A stretch of 64,000 bases of DNA from DATFNI01 sp963787205 (GTDB lineage: Bacteria; Bacteroidota; Rhodothermia; Balneolales; DATFMH01), in NCBI GenBank assembly GCA_963787205.1, contig CAWBCD010000001.1:186001-250000 (forward strand), in the 5' to 3' direction. The notes beneath the pieces are model-generated. The model made no database searches, was not told where the DNA came from, and worked only from the letters and a program-made list of their open reading frames with translations. Positions 1-9,779 of the stretch are shown piece after piece. Made by a program: the position numbers and the translations under genes. Position 1 is the stretch's first letter. Each line of letters starts with the position of its first letter.

Positions 1-1734
1 TCCACTCATCATTGATTCGGAAAGAGTCGATGGTGGATTCCAGTTGTTCCCATCATATCCTGAGAAAAGATTTTTATCACTTCCTTCTGACGCACCCGGG
101 AATCCCTGCAAAGATGTGCTCGCCTGGAGGTCGCTGTATTTCAAACCAGTTACGGGACTAGATAACATCCGCCATCCGGCTTCACCTCTGATGACTGTAC
201 GACTCAGAATAGTATCTGCCCTCATAAAAATACTTTCCCGATCGTTCATTTTTCCTGGGGTAGCAGTCATGGGTTTCCAAATTGACATATTGTTACCCCC
301 TGAAAGAATTCCTGACAATCCCAATGACTTATTTGCTTCCGTACCGGAAGACTCACTGGCATCTATCCGGTAACTAACCAATCCGTTAGCAGCGCCTTCC
401 GATGCAGTAAACGAGCCTTCATAGCTGATAAACTGCAACACTGTATCCCTGTCACTTAAGTGGTAGATCAATGCCATCCCGTCCGGACCGTTTTGAATGG
501 ATGAATATTGCTTTGAGTAAAATTTCCAGTGCCCTTCCCGTTCACCAGGGTTGAACTCAGACAACCCTGTGGTGTTGTATATTCCTCCATCACTACCGTT
601 GTACAGTAGCAGATCCAGATTTGATATATCCACCGACGTATCCACCGCCACTTCAACAAACTCGTTGCTATCCGGACCGGCGTTATCATAATGAAACTCG
701 TTAATCGCCGCCGTAATAGTCATGCCCGACACCGGAACACTCTCCTTGCTGGTGGCAACGCTGATTGAGGCATAATTATCCGTTTTGTAATTGATATCCG
801 ACCCGCTGTTAGTGAACGAGAACATTCTGAAATAGTATGTTTTTTCAGGCTCTAACCCGTTCCACATAACCGTTTGGGTCCCCTGATTTACACTCATAGC
901 TCCATATCCATCTGACAAATCTGTATCGTCATCCTCCGGCGTGCCATCAACCGGCAATTTGATGGAATCCGGACTCACATCTGATATTTTTACCAGATAT
1001 CCATCCGGTGGCACATCTCCTCCGGCATCTGACCAATTAAGAGTTATTGAATGAGTAGTTGAGTCTGGCTCAATGAATTGTGCCACCTCTGATGGTTCCG
1101 CTTTTGGGGCAACAGCGACAGTACCTCCAGGTGCTATTCCAAATCCGGTCAGACTATTATCTGTACTGACCATCTGATATCGTTCACTCGGATCGGTAAA
1201 CCCACTACTTGAGCCTGTGGTTATTCCCTCTTTTAATTCGATATTTGAATTTTTAGTTGAAACACCATTTCCATCCCACGACGACCCCGGGTCATTTCCC
1301 GGATTCCCAAATGTATCTTCTATCGTATCGCCCAATTGTATTCGTAATGCATCATCTCCATTGAATGTAAAACTGTTTTCGATATACATTACATCACTCA
1401 ATCCCTGATCGGAGAGATAAGTCCCGATATCACTTGTTCCGATAACCATCACGGCACCACCGGATAACTGACCGCTAGTCACTGTCACGTCTGCTGATAA
1501 AGCACCTCCGTTTCTGCCAAGCAATACGGTTAAGGTATCCATTGAGAAATCGACCGGCTCACTCGTTGGATTCCAAAGTTCTATACCTTTGGGTGAGCGT
1601 CCGCTGGAGGTCTCAATATATTGACTGATGATTATCCGGCTTTGACCCTCAACTTCTTTTGTTCCTAAGATAAGAATGGGACAAAAGATTAATAAACAGA
1701 TATCCCTCCACCACAGGGTTCTTTCCTGGTTCAT
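1..1734 (-). CDS. Exported lamin-tail-domain / Fn3 protein, 5' part (C-terminus outside window)
   Basis: Open minus-strand frame from an ATG at 1734 that runs off the window at base 1 without a stop (578 residues visible). Residues 1-31 form a hydrophobic signal peptide ending near VEGQ. Residues 32-150 look like a lamin-tail domain (RIIISQYIETSSG, then KGIELWNPT), the fold seen in secreted nucleases and cell-surface proteins. About residues 205-300 resemble a fibronectin type III domain (ITLNWSDAGGD, YLVKIS, KTYYFRMFSF). A second lamin-tail domain begins near residue 344 (INEFHYDNAGPDSNEFVE). Around residue 519 a GWRMLSSPV motif starts, common in surface proteins of Bacteroidota and Ignavibacteria that carry C-terminal sorting tails; the tail itself is not in the window. 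The role is probably surface adhesion or nuclease-related; no catalytic domain is visible. Upstream gene is on the same strand but 212 bases away. Confidence 0.8.
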   Translation of the reverse strand, partial: MNQERTLWWRDICLLIFCPILILGTKEVEGQSRIIISQYIETSSGRSPKGIELWNPTSEPVDFSMDTLTVLLGRNGGALSADVTVTSGQLSGGAVMVIGTSDIGTYLSDQGLSDVMYIENSFTFNGDDALRIQLGDTIEDTFGNPGNDPGSSWDGNGVSTKNSNIELKEGITTGSSSGFTDPSERYQMVSTDNSLTGFGIAPGGTVAVAPKAEPSEVAQFIEPDSTTHSITLNWSDAGGDVPPDGYLVKISDVSPDSIKLPVDGTPEDDDTDLSDGYGAMSVNQGTQTVMWNGLEPEKTYYFRMFSFTNSGSDINYKTDNYASISVATSKESVPVSGMTITAAINEFHYDNAGPDSNEFVEVAVDTSVDISNLDLLLYNGSDGGIYNTTGLSEFNPGEREGHWKFYSKQYSSIQNGPDGMALIYHLSDRDTVLQFISYEGSFTASEGAANGLVSYRIDASESSGTEANKSLGLSGILSGGNNMSIWKPMTATPGKMNDRESIFMRADTILSRTVIRGEAGWRMLSSPVTGLKYSDLQASTSLQGFPGASEGSDKNLFSGYDGNNWNPPSTLSESMMSG

Positions 1735-1946
1735 GACGTCTCCGATTTAATGAATAGTTCTGCTGCTGACGCAACTTCCACATTATTGGTACAGGGAGAG
1801 TAATTGATACAGATCTAAATATCAAAAATCTTAAATAATATTAATGATATAAAGATAACCGTATATATTTATAGATAGAACTATAATAGTAGTGAGAACC
1901 AGATCTGCTTTCTTAGGTATAAGATCTAAAGGCCAGTGTCTCTTTC

Positions 1947-3248
1947 TCAGTCGTCCAGATGTAAAGCTCCGAGCTGGTTTTCCATGCTGGCGACTGCGAC
2001 TGATACGGCAGCATCACCGGTAATATTGATCATGGTACGCAGCATATCCAGGATACGATCAACTCCCAGTATGAGTCCTATACCTTCGATCGGCACGTTA
2101 ATTGCCTTCAGAACAATTACGAGCATGATGATCCCGGCACCAGGCACGCCGGCCGCGCCAATGGAGGCAAGGGTGGCTGTAACGACGATAGTTATTTGTT
2201 GGCCAAGTCCGAGTCCGAGTCCAAGAGCCTGGGCAATGAAAACGGCTGCAACGGCCTGGTACAGACTAGTGCCATCCATATTAACCGTTGCACCCACGGG
2301 GAGGACAAAACTTGATATCTCTTCATGTACTCCCAGGTTATTCTCCACCCGGTCCATGGTCACCGGCAACGTAGCAGCGCTTGAACTGGTGCTGAAACCC
2401 AGCAGCATGGCCGGCCGGATGCCGCGCAGGAAATCCCGAAACCTCATCTTACTAAAAATCTTGAACAATGCCTGATAGGTGACAACCAGGTGTATAGTCA
2501 AACCTATGACCACAGTCAGTATGTACCAGCCCAGTGCATAGAGCAGTTCCAGTGCTTTTCCAAGATCATTACCGGCCAGATCAATGATCATTGACCCGAT
2601 TAATGCAAACACGCCATAAGGGGCAAGCAGCATGATAAAATCGACGATTCTGAGGATGACATCATTCAGACCGTCAATAACATCGACCACTTTCCTCGTC
2701 TTATCACTATTCACTTCAATCAATCCTACACCAAGCAAAACGGCGACGAACACCACCTGGAGCATATCTCCATTATGGGCCATCGCTTCAAAAACATTTC
2801 GGGGGACAATTTCGACAATGGGCTCGAGAGGCTTGCGTTGCAACACTTTCTGCGCGGACTGATCACTCTGGCTCACATTTTCCTGGTAACTCGCCATTAG
2901 CTGCTTACGGGTTGCTTCGGGCAATGCTTTTCCCGGTTTTATAAGGTTGACCATCAACAGACCAATTGTTATCGCAATGATGGTCGTCACAAGATAAATG
3001 GCAATGGTCCTGGTGCCCATTCGCGACAGTTTTCTGATATCGCTAAGATTGGTGATCCCTATGATCAATGAGGTCAGTACAAGCGGAACGGCAATGAGTT
3101 CCAGCAGATGCACGAAAATCGTTCCGACTGGCTTTATATAATCTTCTGTAAACGTGTTTAATCCAACCTGGCTGGCTAACAGCCCATAAACCAATCCCAG
3201 AACCAGACCGATGATGATCTGCCAGTGCAGTTTCTTATACCACTTCAT
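1947..3248 (-). CDS. Dicarboxylate/amino acid:cation symporter (DAACS family)
   Basis: A 433-residue polytopic inner-membrane protein of the GltP/DctA/EAAT fold, which couples uptake of acidic amino acids or C4-dicarboxylates to Na+ or H+. Family signatures are all present: the HP1 serine-rich loop (STSSSAATLP, residues 286-295), the TM7 motif NMDGT (323-327), HP2 with AAGVPGAG (365-372) and the TM8 segment DRILDMLRTMINITGDA (397-413) with the substrate-binding D/N residues. Length is normal for the family. An unusually charged loop lies at residues 105-145 between TM3 and TM4. It is 12 bases downstream of the DUF92 gene on the same strand, so the two are probably cotranscribed. The exact substrate cannot be read from the sequence. 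Confidence 0.93.
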   Translation of the reverse strand: MKWYKKLHWQIIIGLVLGLVYGLLASQVGLNTFTEDYIKPVGTIFVHLLELIAVPLVLTSLIIGITNLSDIRKLSRMGTRTIAIYLVTTIIAITIGLLMVNLIKPGKALPEATRKQLMASYQENVSQSDQSAQKVLQRKPLEPIVEIVPRNVFEAMAHNGDMLQVVFVAVLLGVGLIEVNSDKTRKVVDVIDGLNDVILRIVDFIMLLAPYGVFALIGSMIIDLAGNDLGKALELLYALGWYILTVVIGLTIHLVVTYQALFKIFSKMRFRDFLRGIRPAMLLGFSTSSSAATLPVTMDRVENNLGVHEEISSFVLPVGATVNMDGTSLYQAVAAVFIAQALGLGLGLGQQITIVVTATLASIGAAGVPGAGIIMLVIVLKAINVPIEGIGLILGVDRILDMLRTMINITGDAAVSVAVASMENQLGALHLDD

Positions 3249-3260
3249 AAATGTAATACT

Positions 3261-4094
3261 CTAGAGAGTTTGGAGAGCTGAATAAATCAGAAAGGCGACT
3301 ACGGCCCCAACTCCTGTTGCCATCCAATTGACGGCATTGTTTCCAATTACCATTTTTTCATATGTAAAGCCCGGGATGAATACGTCAAGCTCATCAGTCT
3401 GTATTAAAGCGCCGAAATATGAATCGGCAATGCACCCAAGCACTCCAGATATACTGATGATAAGAAAATCCAGGGTATCAACCCGGCCGGCGATGCCTCC
3501 ATAAACCGCAGCGATCAGTATGCTTCCCAAAATGGACGCCAGGGTCCCATTCACACTAACACCTCCATTAACCCCGGCCGGTACCGGTTTGAAATTTGTA
3601 ATAAGGAGGGTTCGGAACCGGTCAGTCAGCGTGCCGATTTCTGTAGCCCAGGTATCCGCATTGGCTACGGCCAGCGACGCGACACCAATCACATACCACA
3701 TCTGTTGCCTTGTTGAGAACCAGATGACCAGGAACACACAAAACCAGAATGCGTTGGCCCATACCTGGAGCCCGCTTCGACGTGTGTCTTCCCAGGGATG
3801 CTTATGTTTTTCAAGCCAGAGATGATTGAGTTTTGAAAGCCAGCTGCCCGTCAGAAAAAAAATCACCAGTATGATCGCCGCTGTTTCTCCTCCCAAACCA
3901 AACGTTATCATTCCGACAACAACCGCAGCGTGAGCTCCATCCAGGGTTAGTAAATTCAAAAGAAAAGCCAGAAGACCGATCACACCTGCCAGCAACAGAG
4001 CTATAAGCAGTTGCATCTGTTCCGCATGATTGGCAACAACTACAGCCAGAATCATAAAAATCAGGATGAAGATAAAATTAAGTATACGGTCCAC
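3261..4094 (-). CDS. DUF92 family membrane protein
   Basis: A 277-residue, strongly hydrophobic protein starting at a GTG (4094). The family signatures ADTWATEIG (146-154) and VNGGVSVNGT (175-184) identify DUF92, a group related to TMEM19 and to plant phytyl-phosphate kinases. Two hydrophobic helices at the N-terminus (residues 5-50) precede the conserved core, and several more follow. The biochemical role of the bacterial members is not established; a lipid- or prenyl-phosphate kinase activity is only suggested by the relatives. It lies upstream of the DAACS symporter in the same direction with a 12-base gap. Confidence 0.85.
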   Translation of the reverse strand: MDRILNFIFILIFMILAVVVANHAEQMQLLIALLLAGVIGLLAFLLNLLTLDGAHAAVVVGMITFGLGGETAAIILVIFFLTGSWLSKLNHLWLEKHKHPWEDTRRSGLQVWANAFWFCVFLVIWFSTRQQMWYVIGVASLAVANADTWATEIGTLTDRFRTLLITNFKPVPAGVNGGVSVNGTLASILGSILIAAVYGGIAGRVDTLDFLIISISGVLGCIADSYFGALIQTDELDVFIPGFTYEKMVIGNNAVNWMATGVGAVVAFLIYSALQTL

Positions 4095-4367
4095 TGTCTA
4101 TGAAGTAACGCTTGGATTTGTTGTGAATTGGAACCTCTGAAATTGTGCCGGATTCTATTTTAACTGATTTAAATGAAATTCGCAGACTGTAAGATAACTT
4201 CACCCAAAGCAATAAGTACTCAAAGATTAAACTACCCTCTGTTTGTTAGTCTGAAAATGGGAACCGCTTTGTTAGATAATACATATGCATTAAACTTATA
4301 CGATCCAAACTACCGGTATATCAAACTATCCCTGAAGTTTCAGGATAAAAATTAGTTGGTCATGATC

Positions 4368-4640
4368 TCAGGTGCCGTGAGTCACGGCATTATTGGAATC
4401 CTGTTCCTCATCGCGGGGTTTCATGATAGCAAAGACGATAATGGCAAAACCGGCCAGTATGAGAAACGGTGAGATATAAAGTGAAACAAACCCTTTGACC
4501 TTGTTCTCAATATCCATTGCCAGAAATCCAACAAATATCAATATCAACCCGGAAATAAGTAATTTGTAATTCGACGGGCCAAACAACATCTTTTCGTCTT
4601 TCTTAATTCTGCTTTTACGTCCAGTTTGTCTTTTTGCCAT
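4368..4640 (-). CDS. DUF3098-like small membrane protein
   Basis: A 90-residue protein: a basic N-terminus (residues 1-18), a LFGPSNYKLLISGLILIFVGF segment forming TM1 (about 20-42) and a second helix at about 54-73 that ends in a FAIMKP motif. This two-helix arrangement with FG.xNY..L..G at the start matches DUF3098, a small inner-membrane family typical of Bacteroidota, where it usually sits near cell-division genes ftsX and uppP. Here those neighbours are absent and the spacer between helices is short. The function is unknown. The family assignment is by pattern only. Confidence 0.7.
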   Translation of the reverse strand: MAKRQTGRKSRIKKDEKMLFGPSNYKLLISGLILIFVGFLAMDIENKVKGFVSLYISPFLILAGFAIIVFAIMKPRDEEQDSNNAVTHGT

Positions 4641-4833
4641 GGGTATATTTTCTTTTTTCAGACGTTTAGTTCTTAACCAGCGCGAACTTATCGTTTTTTT
4701 CGTAAGGTACGCAACAAAATGATAATAAAATGTTCTGAACGATCATGCAACGTTTGACTTGTAACCGAAATTTTATCTACATATACCCGTTGGCCTGTTA
4801 TATTTAAGAATCACCAAATTATTCCTTTAAATC

Positions 4834-5454
4834 ATGAATTCAGCACATATTGTACTGGCATCCGCCTCGCCACGCAGGAAAGTTTTACTAGAACAAATCA
4901 ATCTCTCTTTTACTATACAGCCCAGTACCGTGGAAGAAGTCATGCATCCCGGGCAGCCACCGGAAGAAGTAGCAATGCAACTGGCCGATCAAAAGGCTAC
5001 CGACGTCAGTGACGACCACGCCAATGCCGTTATCATCGGAGCCGACACCGTTGTTGTCCTTGAAGGCCGGATGTTGGGAAAACCGGAAGATGCTGAAGAA
5101 GCGTTCGCCATGCTCAAGAGCCTCAGTGGCCAGACACATGAGGTGTATACCGGCGTCGCATTGCTGAAAACAGATGCAGACGCAAAAATAACCGACAGAT
5201 CGCTTTTTTATGCACGAACTTTGGTGACTTTTGATGAATTGGGTGATCAGGAGATCATCGATTATATACAAACAGGAAGCCCAAATGATAAAGCCGGCTC
5301 GTACGGTATTCAAGATGATTGGGGTTCGGTCTTTGTAAAGGAAATTCAGGGTGATTTTTACAATGTGGTTGGTTTCCCCTTAAATCTTTTCTATCGTAAC
5401 ATGAAGAAATTTGCGCCCGAACTTTTGCCAACTCCGATTCCGTCAAATGCCTGA
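4834..5454 (+). CDS. maf: Maf-like nucleotide pyrophosphatase
   Basis: A 206-residue cytoplasmic protein of the Maf/Ham1 fold. Maf enzymes hydrolyse dTTP, UTP and modified nucleoside triphosphates to monophosphates and restrain septum formation. The N-terminal ASASPRR phosphate-binding motif is at residues 9-15, the acidic IGADTVV motif at 68-74, and the GSPNDKAGSYGIQ motif at 148-160, all as in active members. The stop codon overlaps the start of the following TPR gene by 8 bases, so Maf, the TPR protein and the next exported protein form a coupled operon. Confidence 0.93.
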   Translation: MNSAHIVLASASPRRKVLLEQINLSFTIQPSTVEEVMHPGQPPEEVAMQLADQKATDVSDDHANAVIIGADTVVVLEGRMLGKPEDAEEAFAMLKSLSGQTHEVYTGVALLKTDADAKITDRSLFYARTLVTFDELGDQEIIDYIQTGSPNDKAGSYGIQDDWGSVFVKEIQGDFYNVVGFPLNLFYRNMKKFAPELLPTPIPSNA

Positions 5455-7447
5455 TCGTAAGCAATCGAAATATATCCGCTTCCGGATATTTTTATTTGGA
5501 TTCGTGCTGGCTATGGGTATCAGTACCAGTGGATTCGCACAGAATAATTCGAACAGCCGTTTTCTGCTTGCCAATCAGCTTATGCAGCAGGGAGAATATC
5601 AACAGGCCTATAGCATTCTTTCCCGGTTGTATCAACAAAATCCCCAATCCTATCCGGTTTATGATAAAACAGTGGAATGCCTTGTTCAACTAAAACGCTA
5701 TGATCAGGCCATTGATATAACAAAAGAGAGGCTTGGCAATCATTATCAGGATGTTATTGCGGGCGTGCGTCTGGGTGAGTTATATCAACTAAAAGGTGAC
5801 ACAACCAAGAGCAATGAGACCTGGCAAAGGGTCCTGGAAGCGAACAAAAAAAACAGTCAGGTTTATCGCTACCTTGCCCAGACGGAGCAAAAATATCACA
5901 ACTACGACAGAGCGGCTGAAATCTACAACCTGGCCCGGAAGCAACTGCATAATCCCAACCTTTTTCTGTTTGAATCCGCCAACAACTTTGTAATGGCGGC
6001 TAATTACGAGAAAGCATCCAGGCTCTATGTGCAGATCCTCAAGTCGAATCCCGACCAAATAGGTGCTGTTGAACAAGAGGTTTTAAAGGCGGATGATCCC
6101 CAGTTATACGATTCTATTATCCTTGATTTGAAAGATTTGGGTAATTCAACCGCCGTTCGGAGCCATCAGATGCAGATACAGGAATTTCTTATCTGGCTGT
6201 ATACTGAACGGCAATCTTACAAAGAGGCTTTGACGAGGGCGGAAAGACTTGAGACGGGCCTGAATGGGAAAGGATTTCCCGTCTACAACCTCGGAAGGCA
6301 TCTGATGTCACTGGATAAATTTGAACTCGCAAATGAAGCTTTCAAATGGTATAACCACCAGCAAGGCAATCCGCTGGCCGGAGATGCCCTTGAACAAAGA
6401 GCCCATCTGTATGTACGCTGGGCCCGCTACCTGGAACAGTATCATCTGGCTCTCGAAAACCGAATCGATTCGCTATATCATACATCGTACCTGTTATTTG
6501 AAGAGTTATCTCAAAAATATCCCGCAAAAGCCAGCAAAACGGATCTTCTGGCTTTTGCAAGTGAGCTTGCGTTAAACCATATTCACAGCGTCACGGCCGC
6601 AGAAAACAATCTCGGTGCGATGGAGCAATCTGTCAGAAACAATCGTGACAGGGCACAACTTGAGTATATCAAAGGGCGCATCCAGCTTTTCAAAGGTGAC
6701 TTCAGCCAGGCCCGTATTTTTTTAACCCGAAGCAACAAACTTGCAGGTAACGGGGAACTGGCCCCCAAAACACGATATTATCTCAGTCTGGCTGACTTTT
6801 ATGCCGGAGACTTCGAGTTTTCGAAAATACAGATGCATGCCCTGGAACGTGATTACACGTCTCTGTACTCAAACGATGCACTCAAAATCCGGATGTATAT
6901 CCAGGATGGGATGGTTGGAGACTCGGTAACCGCTCCATTACGACAGTTTTCACATGCTTTGTTCCTGTATGATACAGGGAAAAATGCAACTGCGGTCGAC
7001 AGTCTTCTGCCCTATATTGTTAATTATGAACGATTTGGTCTCAAAGACGACATGGTACTATTGATCGTGAAGGCATGGCGCGATTCACATCCGCAGCTCG
7101 CCTATTTACTTGTCGATCAGTTTTTACAGGACAACCCGACCGGACCGCTTGCCGAACGGTTATACTGGGAACGCGCCCGCCTGGCCAATGTGCTTTACCA
7201 GGATCAAAAGAGTATTGAAAAATTTAATATTGAAAACTTCAGCAAGCGTCATCAACATTTAGCGGATTCGCCGGAAATTATCGCTTATCTTACCAACAAC
7301 TACAAAAGCAGGTTGCAAAAGGCCAGTACGAAGATAGGTGTGGTGAAAGCATATGAAGATCTGCTCATGCACTATCCCAAAGCTTTCTACGCAACTTACG
7401 CGCGTAATAAGATTCAGCAACTGCAAGCCCGGGCGGTCACGTCATGA
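5447..7447 (+). CDS. Exported TPR-repeat protein
   Basis: A 666-residue protein when started at the ATG at 5447, which overlaps the maf stop by 8 bases; a TTG at 5411 lies further inside maf and gives an unlikely signal peptide. Residues 1-32 form a signal peptide ending GFAQ. Residues about 40-230 contain regularly spaced tetratricopeptide helices (ANQLMQQGEYQQAYSILSRL, YDQAIDIT, YDRAAEIYNLA), and more degenerate repeats continue to the C-terminus (YYLSLADFYAGDFEFSKIQM). TPR proteins act as protein-binding scaffolds; here a periplasmic or outer-membrane assembly role is plausible. The 3' end overlaps the next gene by 4 bases (ATGA), so the pair is translationally coupled. Confidence 0.88.
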   Translation: MPDRKQSKYIRFRIFLFGFVLAMGISTSGFAQNNSNSRFLLANQLMQQGEYQQAYSILSRLYQQNPQSYPVYDKTVECLVQLKRYDQAIDITKERLGNHYQDVIAGVRLGELYQLKGDTTKSNETWQRVLEANKKNSQVYRYLAQTEQKYHNYDRAAEIYNLARKQLHNPNLFLFESANNFVMAANYEKASRLYVQILKSNPDQIGAVEQEVLKADDPQLYDSIILDLKDLGNSTAVRSHQMQIQEFLIWLYTERQSYKEALTRAERLETGLNGKGFPVYNLGRHLMSLDKFELANEAFKWYNHQQGNPLAGDALEQRAHLYVRWARYLEQYHLALENRIDSLYHTSYLLFEELSQKYPAKASKTDLLAFASELALNHIHSVTAAENNLGAMEQSVRNNRDRAQLEYIKGRIQLFKGDFSQARIFLTRSNKLAGNGELAPKTRYYLSLADFYAGDFEFSKIQMHALERDYTSLYSNDALKIRMYIQDGMVGDSVTAPLRQFSHALFLYDTGKNATAVDSLLPYIVNYERFGLKDDMVLLIVKAWRDSHPQLAYLLVDQFLQDNPTGPLAERLYWERARLANVLYQDQKSIEKFNIENFSKRHQHLADSPEIIAYLTNNYKSRLQKASTKIGVVKAYEDLLMHYPKAFYATYARNKIQQLQARAVTS

Positions 7448-8718
7448 GACTATTTCGTACCATATTCGTCACTCTTCTGTTTTGCGCAGTAACAGCATCG
7501 GCATTGTTTGCCCAGAAAGTGCTTATCCCCATGGATGGCACGCAAACCAACTGTCTCAAGGCTTACGGTATCATCTATAATCACTTACGGGACGGATACC
7601 GGGCACAATGGTTGTTGAATTACAGGGGCGGCAGCTTCATGGTGGATGATGTGGACAGTGTGGAACAAAAATGCCTCGTGCGCAATATTGAATACAAGCA
7701 GTTATCCGAGAGCCAGGCAGAGGACATCATCAAGCAGATTCAGCAACCCGACGTCAACATGTCGGTTATGCCGTTGATCAAGGCGCCCAAAATTGCCGTT
7801 TACACTCCGCCTTTTTCAAGGCCATGGGATGATGCCGTCACACTGGCATTGACGTATGCTGAAGTCCCCTATACAAAAATTTATGATGAGCAGGTGCTGA
7901 ACGGAGATCTGTCGAAATATGACTGGCTTCACCTGCATCATGAGGACTTCACCGGGCAGTACAGCAAGTTCTGGGCCTACTATCGCAATCAGCCATGGTA
8001 TACTAAGGAAGTCCGCGATATGGAAGCTCTGGCACACAAACTGGGTTTCAAAAAAGTATCCGATGAAAAGAAAGCGGTGGCTGAGGCAATCAAACAATAC
8101 GTTGGGAAAGGCGGCTATCTGTTTGCCATGTGCCTGGGGACGGAAACGTTCGACATCGCCCTGGCAGCCCAGGGCGTGGACATTGTTTCCACACCATTCG
8201 ATGGCGATCCACCGGATCCGGATGCACAACAAAAGCTTAACTTTAACAACACTCTGGCCTTCACAAACTTCAAGCTGGTGTTCGATCCATATAACCATGC
8301 TTTTTCCAATATCAATGTTGCCCCTAAAAATGTAGAGGACCAGAATCAGGCGCTCGATTACTTCACCCTCTTCCAGTTTTCTGCCAAGTTCGATCCGGTA
8401 CCTACCATGCTCACACAGGACCAGGTCAGCAGCATAAAAGGGTTTATGGGTGAGACCACAGCCTTCCGGAAGAGTTTAATTAAGAGTGATGTGGTCATTC
8501 TTGCACAGGTCCCCGGCAAAAATGAAGTAAAGTATTTGCATGGCAACTACGGAAAAGGGACCTTCACTTTTTATGGCGGACACGATCCGGAAGATTATAT
8601 CCACCGAGTGGGTGATCCCCCGACCGATCTCAGTCTTCACCCGAATAGTCCCGGTTACCGCCTGATTCTGAATAACATCCTGTTCCCGGCGGCAAAGAAA
8701 AAGAAACTGAAAACCTGA
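7444..8718 (+). CDS. Exported protein with class I glutamine-amidotransferase-like region
   Basis: A 424-residue exported protein (signal peptide 1-23, ending LFAQ). Homologues in Bacteroidota and Ignavibacteria are often labelled asparagine synthetase B, but nothing here resembles the AsnB synthetase domain. Instead there is a GKGGYLFAMCLGTETFDIAL stretch near residues 219-238, similar to the nucleophile-elbow region of class I amidotransferase-like or ThuA-like folds, with Cys at the elbow, and a late YGKGTFTFYGGHDPEDY motif. The start codon overlaps the TPR gene stop by 4 bases. The tight coupling suggests a shared periplasmic task with the TPR protein. Enzymatic activity is unproven; the database-style name should be treated as a misnomer. 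Confidence 0.75.
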   Translation: MRLFRTIFVTLLFCAVTASALFAQKVLIPMDGTQTNCLKAYGIIYNHLRDGYRAQWLLNYRGGSFMVDDVDSVEQKCLVRNIEYKQLSESQAEDIIKQIQQPDVNMSVMPLIKAPKIAVYTPPFSRPWDDAVTLALTYAEVPYTKIYDEQVLNGDLSKYDWLHLHHEDFTGQYSKFWAYYRNQPWYTKEVRDMEALAHKLGFKKVSDEKKAVAEAIKQYVGKGGYLFAMCLGTETFDIALAAQGVDIVSTPFDGDPPDPDAQQKLNFNNTLAFTNFKLVFDPYNHAFSNINVAPKNVEDQNQALDYFTLFQFSAKFDPVPTMLTQDQVSSIKGFMGETTAFRKSLIKSDVVILAQVPGKNEVKYLHGNYGKGTFTFYGGHDPEDYIHRVGDPPTDLSLHPNSPGYRLILNNILFPAAKKKKLKT

Positions 8719-8909
8719 TTCAGACCGGTGATTTAGATATTAGAGAATTAGAGGGACGAGATCAGGTTTACGTTTAACCATTTTACGCATAATAGATCTG
8801 CAGCATGATAGTTTCATTTATCTGGAGCTCACAAATTCCTAATTTCCAATTTTTATTGTCTAATTTCTCTCACAATCATGGATCAACATAAATTGTGAAC
8901 CCACAATAC

Positions 8910-9701
8910 ATGAACAATACAATAAAACCAACGCGCTCTTTCGACGACCTGGTCAAGATAATGGATATCCTGCGTGTCGAATGTCCGTGGGACCGTAAAC
9001 AGACACCGGAATCACTAAAAGACCTGATGGTAGAAGAGGTTTATGAGGCCATCGATGCGATCGATCAGAAGGATTTTGATGAGCTTCGTAAGGAACTGGG
9101 TGATATCCTTATGCATGTGGTTTTTCATAGCAGGATGGCCGATGAGAAAGAAAAATTTGATATCGGCGATGTGATCTTTGGTGTTCAGGAGAAACTCATC
9201 CGCCGCCATCCACATGTCTTTGGGGATACGAAAGTTAACGGCAGTGCCGAGGTTACGAGGAACTGGGAAAGCATAAAGATGCAGGAAAAGGGACGCAATT
9301 CCGTGCTTGGTGGTGTCCCGCGCACGCTGCCTGCCCTGCTGCGGGCCCAGCGTATGCAGGAGAAAGCTGCGGCTGTTGGATTCGACTGGCCTGATCACGA
9401 CGATGTGTGGGCCAAACTTGAAGAAGAACTTGGTGAATTCCGGGAGACTATTGAAGCAAACAATCGGGAAGAAAGCGAAAAGGAGTTTGGTGACATTCTC
9501 TTCTCATTGGTTAATGTCGGACGTTTTTGGTCGCTTAACTCCGAAGATTGTCTGCGATTGACCAATAATAAATTCCAGTACCGTTTTCAATACATCGAGC
9601 AGAAACTCGGCGAAGAAGGAAAGACACCGAATGACGTTGATCTGGCTGAAATGGACCGTTACTGGGAAGAAGCAAAAACAGTAAACAGTAAACAATTGTA
9701 A
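8910..9701 (+). CDS. mazG: Nucleoside triphosphate pyrophosphohydrolase MazG
   Basis: A 263-residue tandem MazG protein (start chosen at the ATG at 8910; a GTG at 8895 adds 5 residues). MazG hydrolyses NTPs and dNTPs to monophosphates and lowers (p)ppGpp effects under starvation. The first domain carries LRVECPWDRKQTPESLK (residues 21-37), EEVYE (42-46) and ELGD (62-65), the Mg2+-binding EExxE and ExxD motifs. The second domain repeats them (KLEEELGEFRETIE, then EFGDILFSLVN). Length and arrangement equal those of E. coli MazG. It is a single gene between two operons. No clear Shine-Dalgarno sequence is visible. Confidence 0.95.
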   Translation: MNNTIKPTRSFDDLVKIMDILRVECPWDRKQTPESLKDLMVEEVYEAIDAIDQKDFDELRKELGDILMHVVFHSRMADEKEKFDIGDVIFGVQEKLIRRHPHVFGDTKVNGSAEVTRNWESIKMQEKGRNSVLGGVPRTLPALLRAQRMQEKAAAVGFDWPDHDDVWAKLEEELGEFRETIEANNREESEKEFGDILFSLVNVGRFWSLNSEDCLRLTNNKFQYRFQYIEQKLGEEGKTPNDVDLAEMDRYWEEAKTVNSKQL

Positions 9702-9779
9702 GTCTTTGGGTGGGTTAAACAAAAATTATTTCTGCTTTTTATCTTTAGGTTTTTAGCTCAATTAATTGGTAGTAAGATT

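Noticed and set aside
1217..1408. Plus-strand frames opposite the lamin-tail gene
   Set aside because: Antisense shadows of a long open minus frame with clear domains.
4173..4355. 60-residue plus-strand frame
   Set aside because: AT-rich, no family, no ribosome site; probably chance.
5411..5446. Upstream TTG start for the TPR protein
   Set aside because: It lies inside maf and spoils the signal peptide; ATG 5447 gives a standard one.
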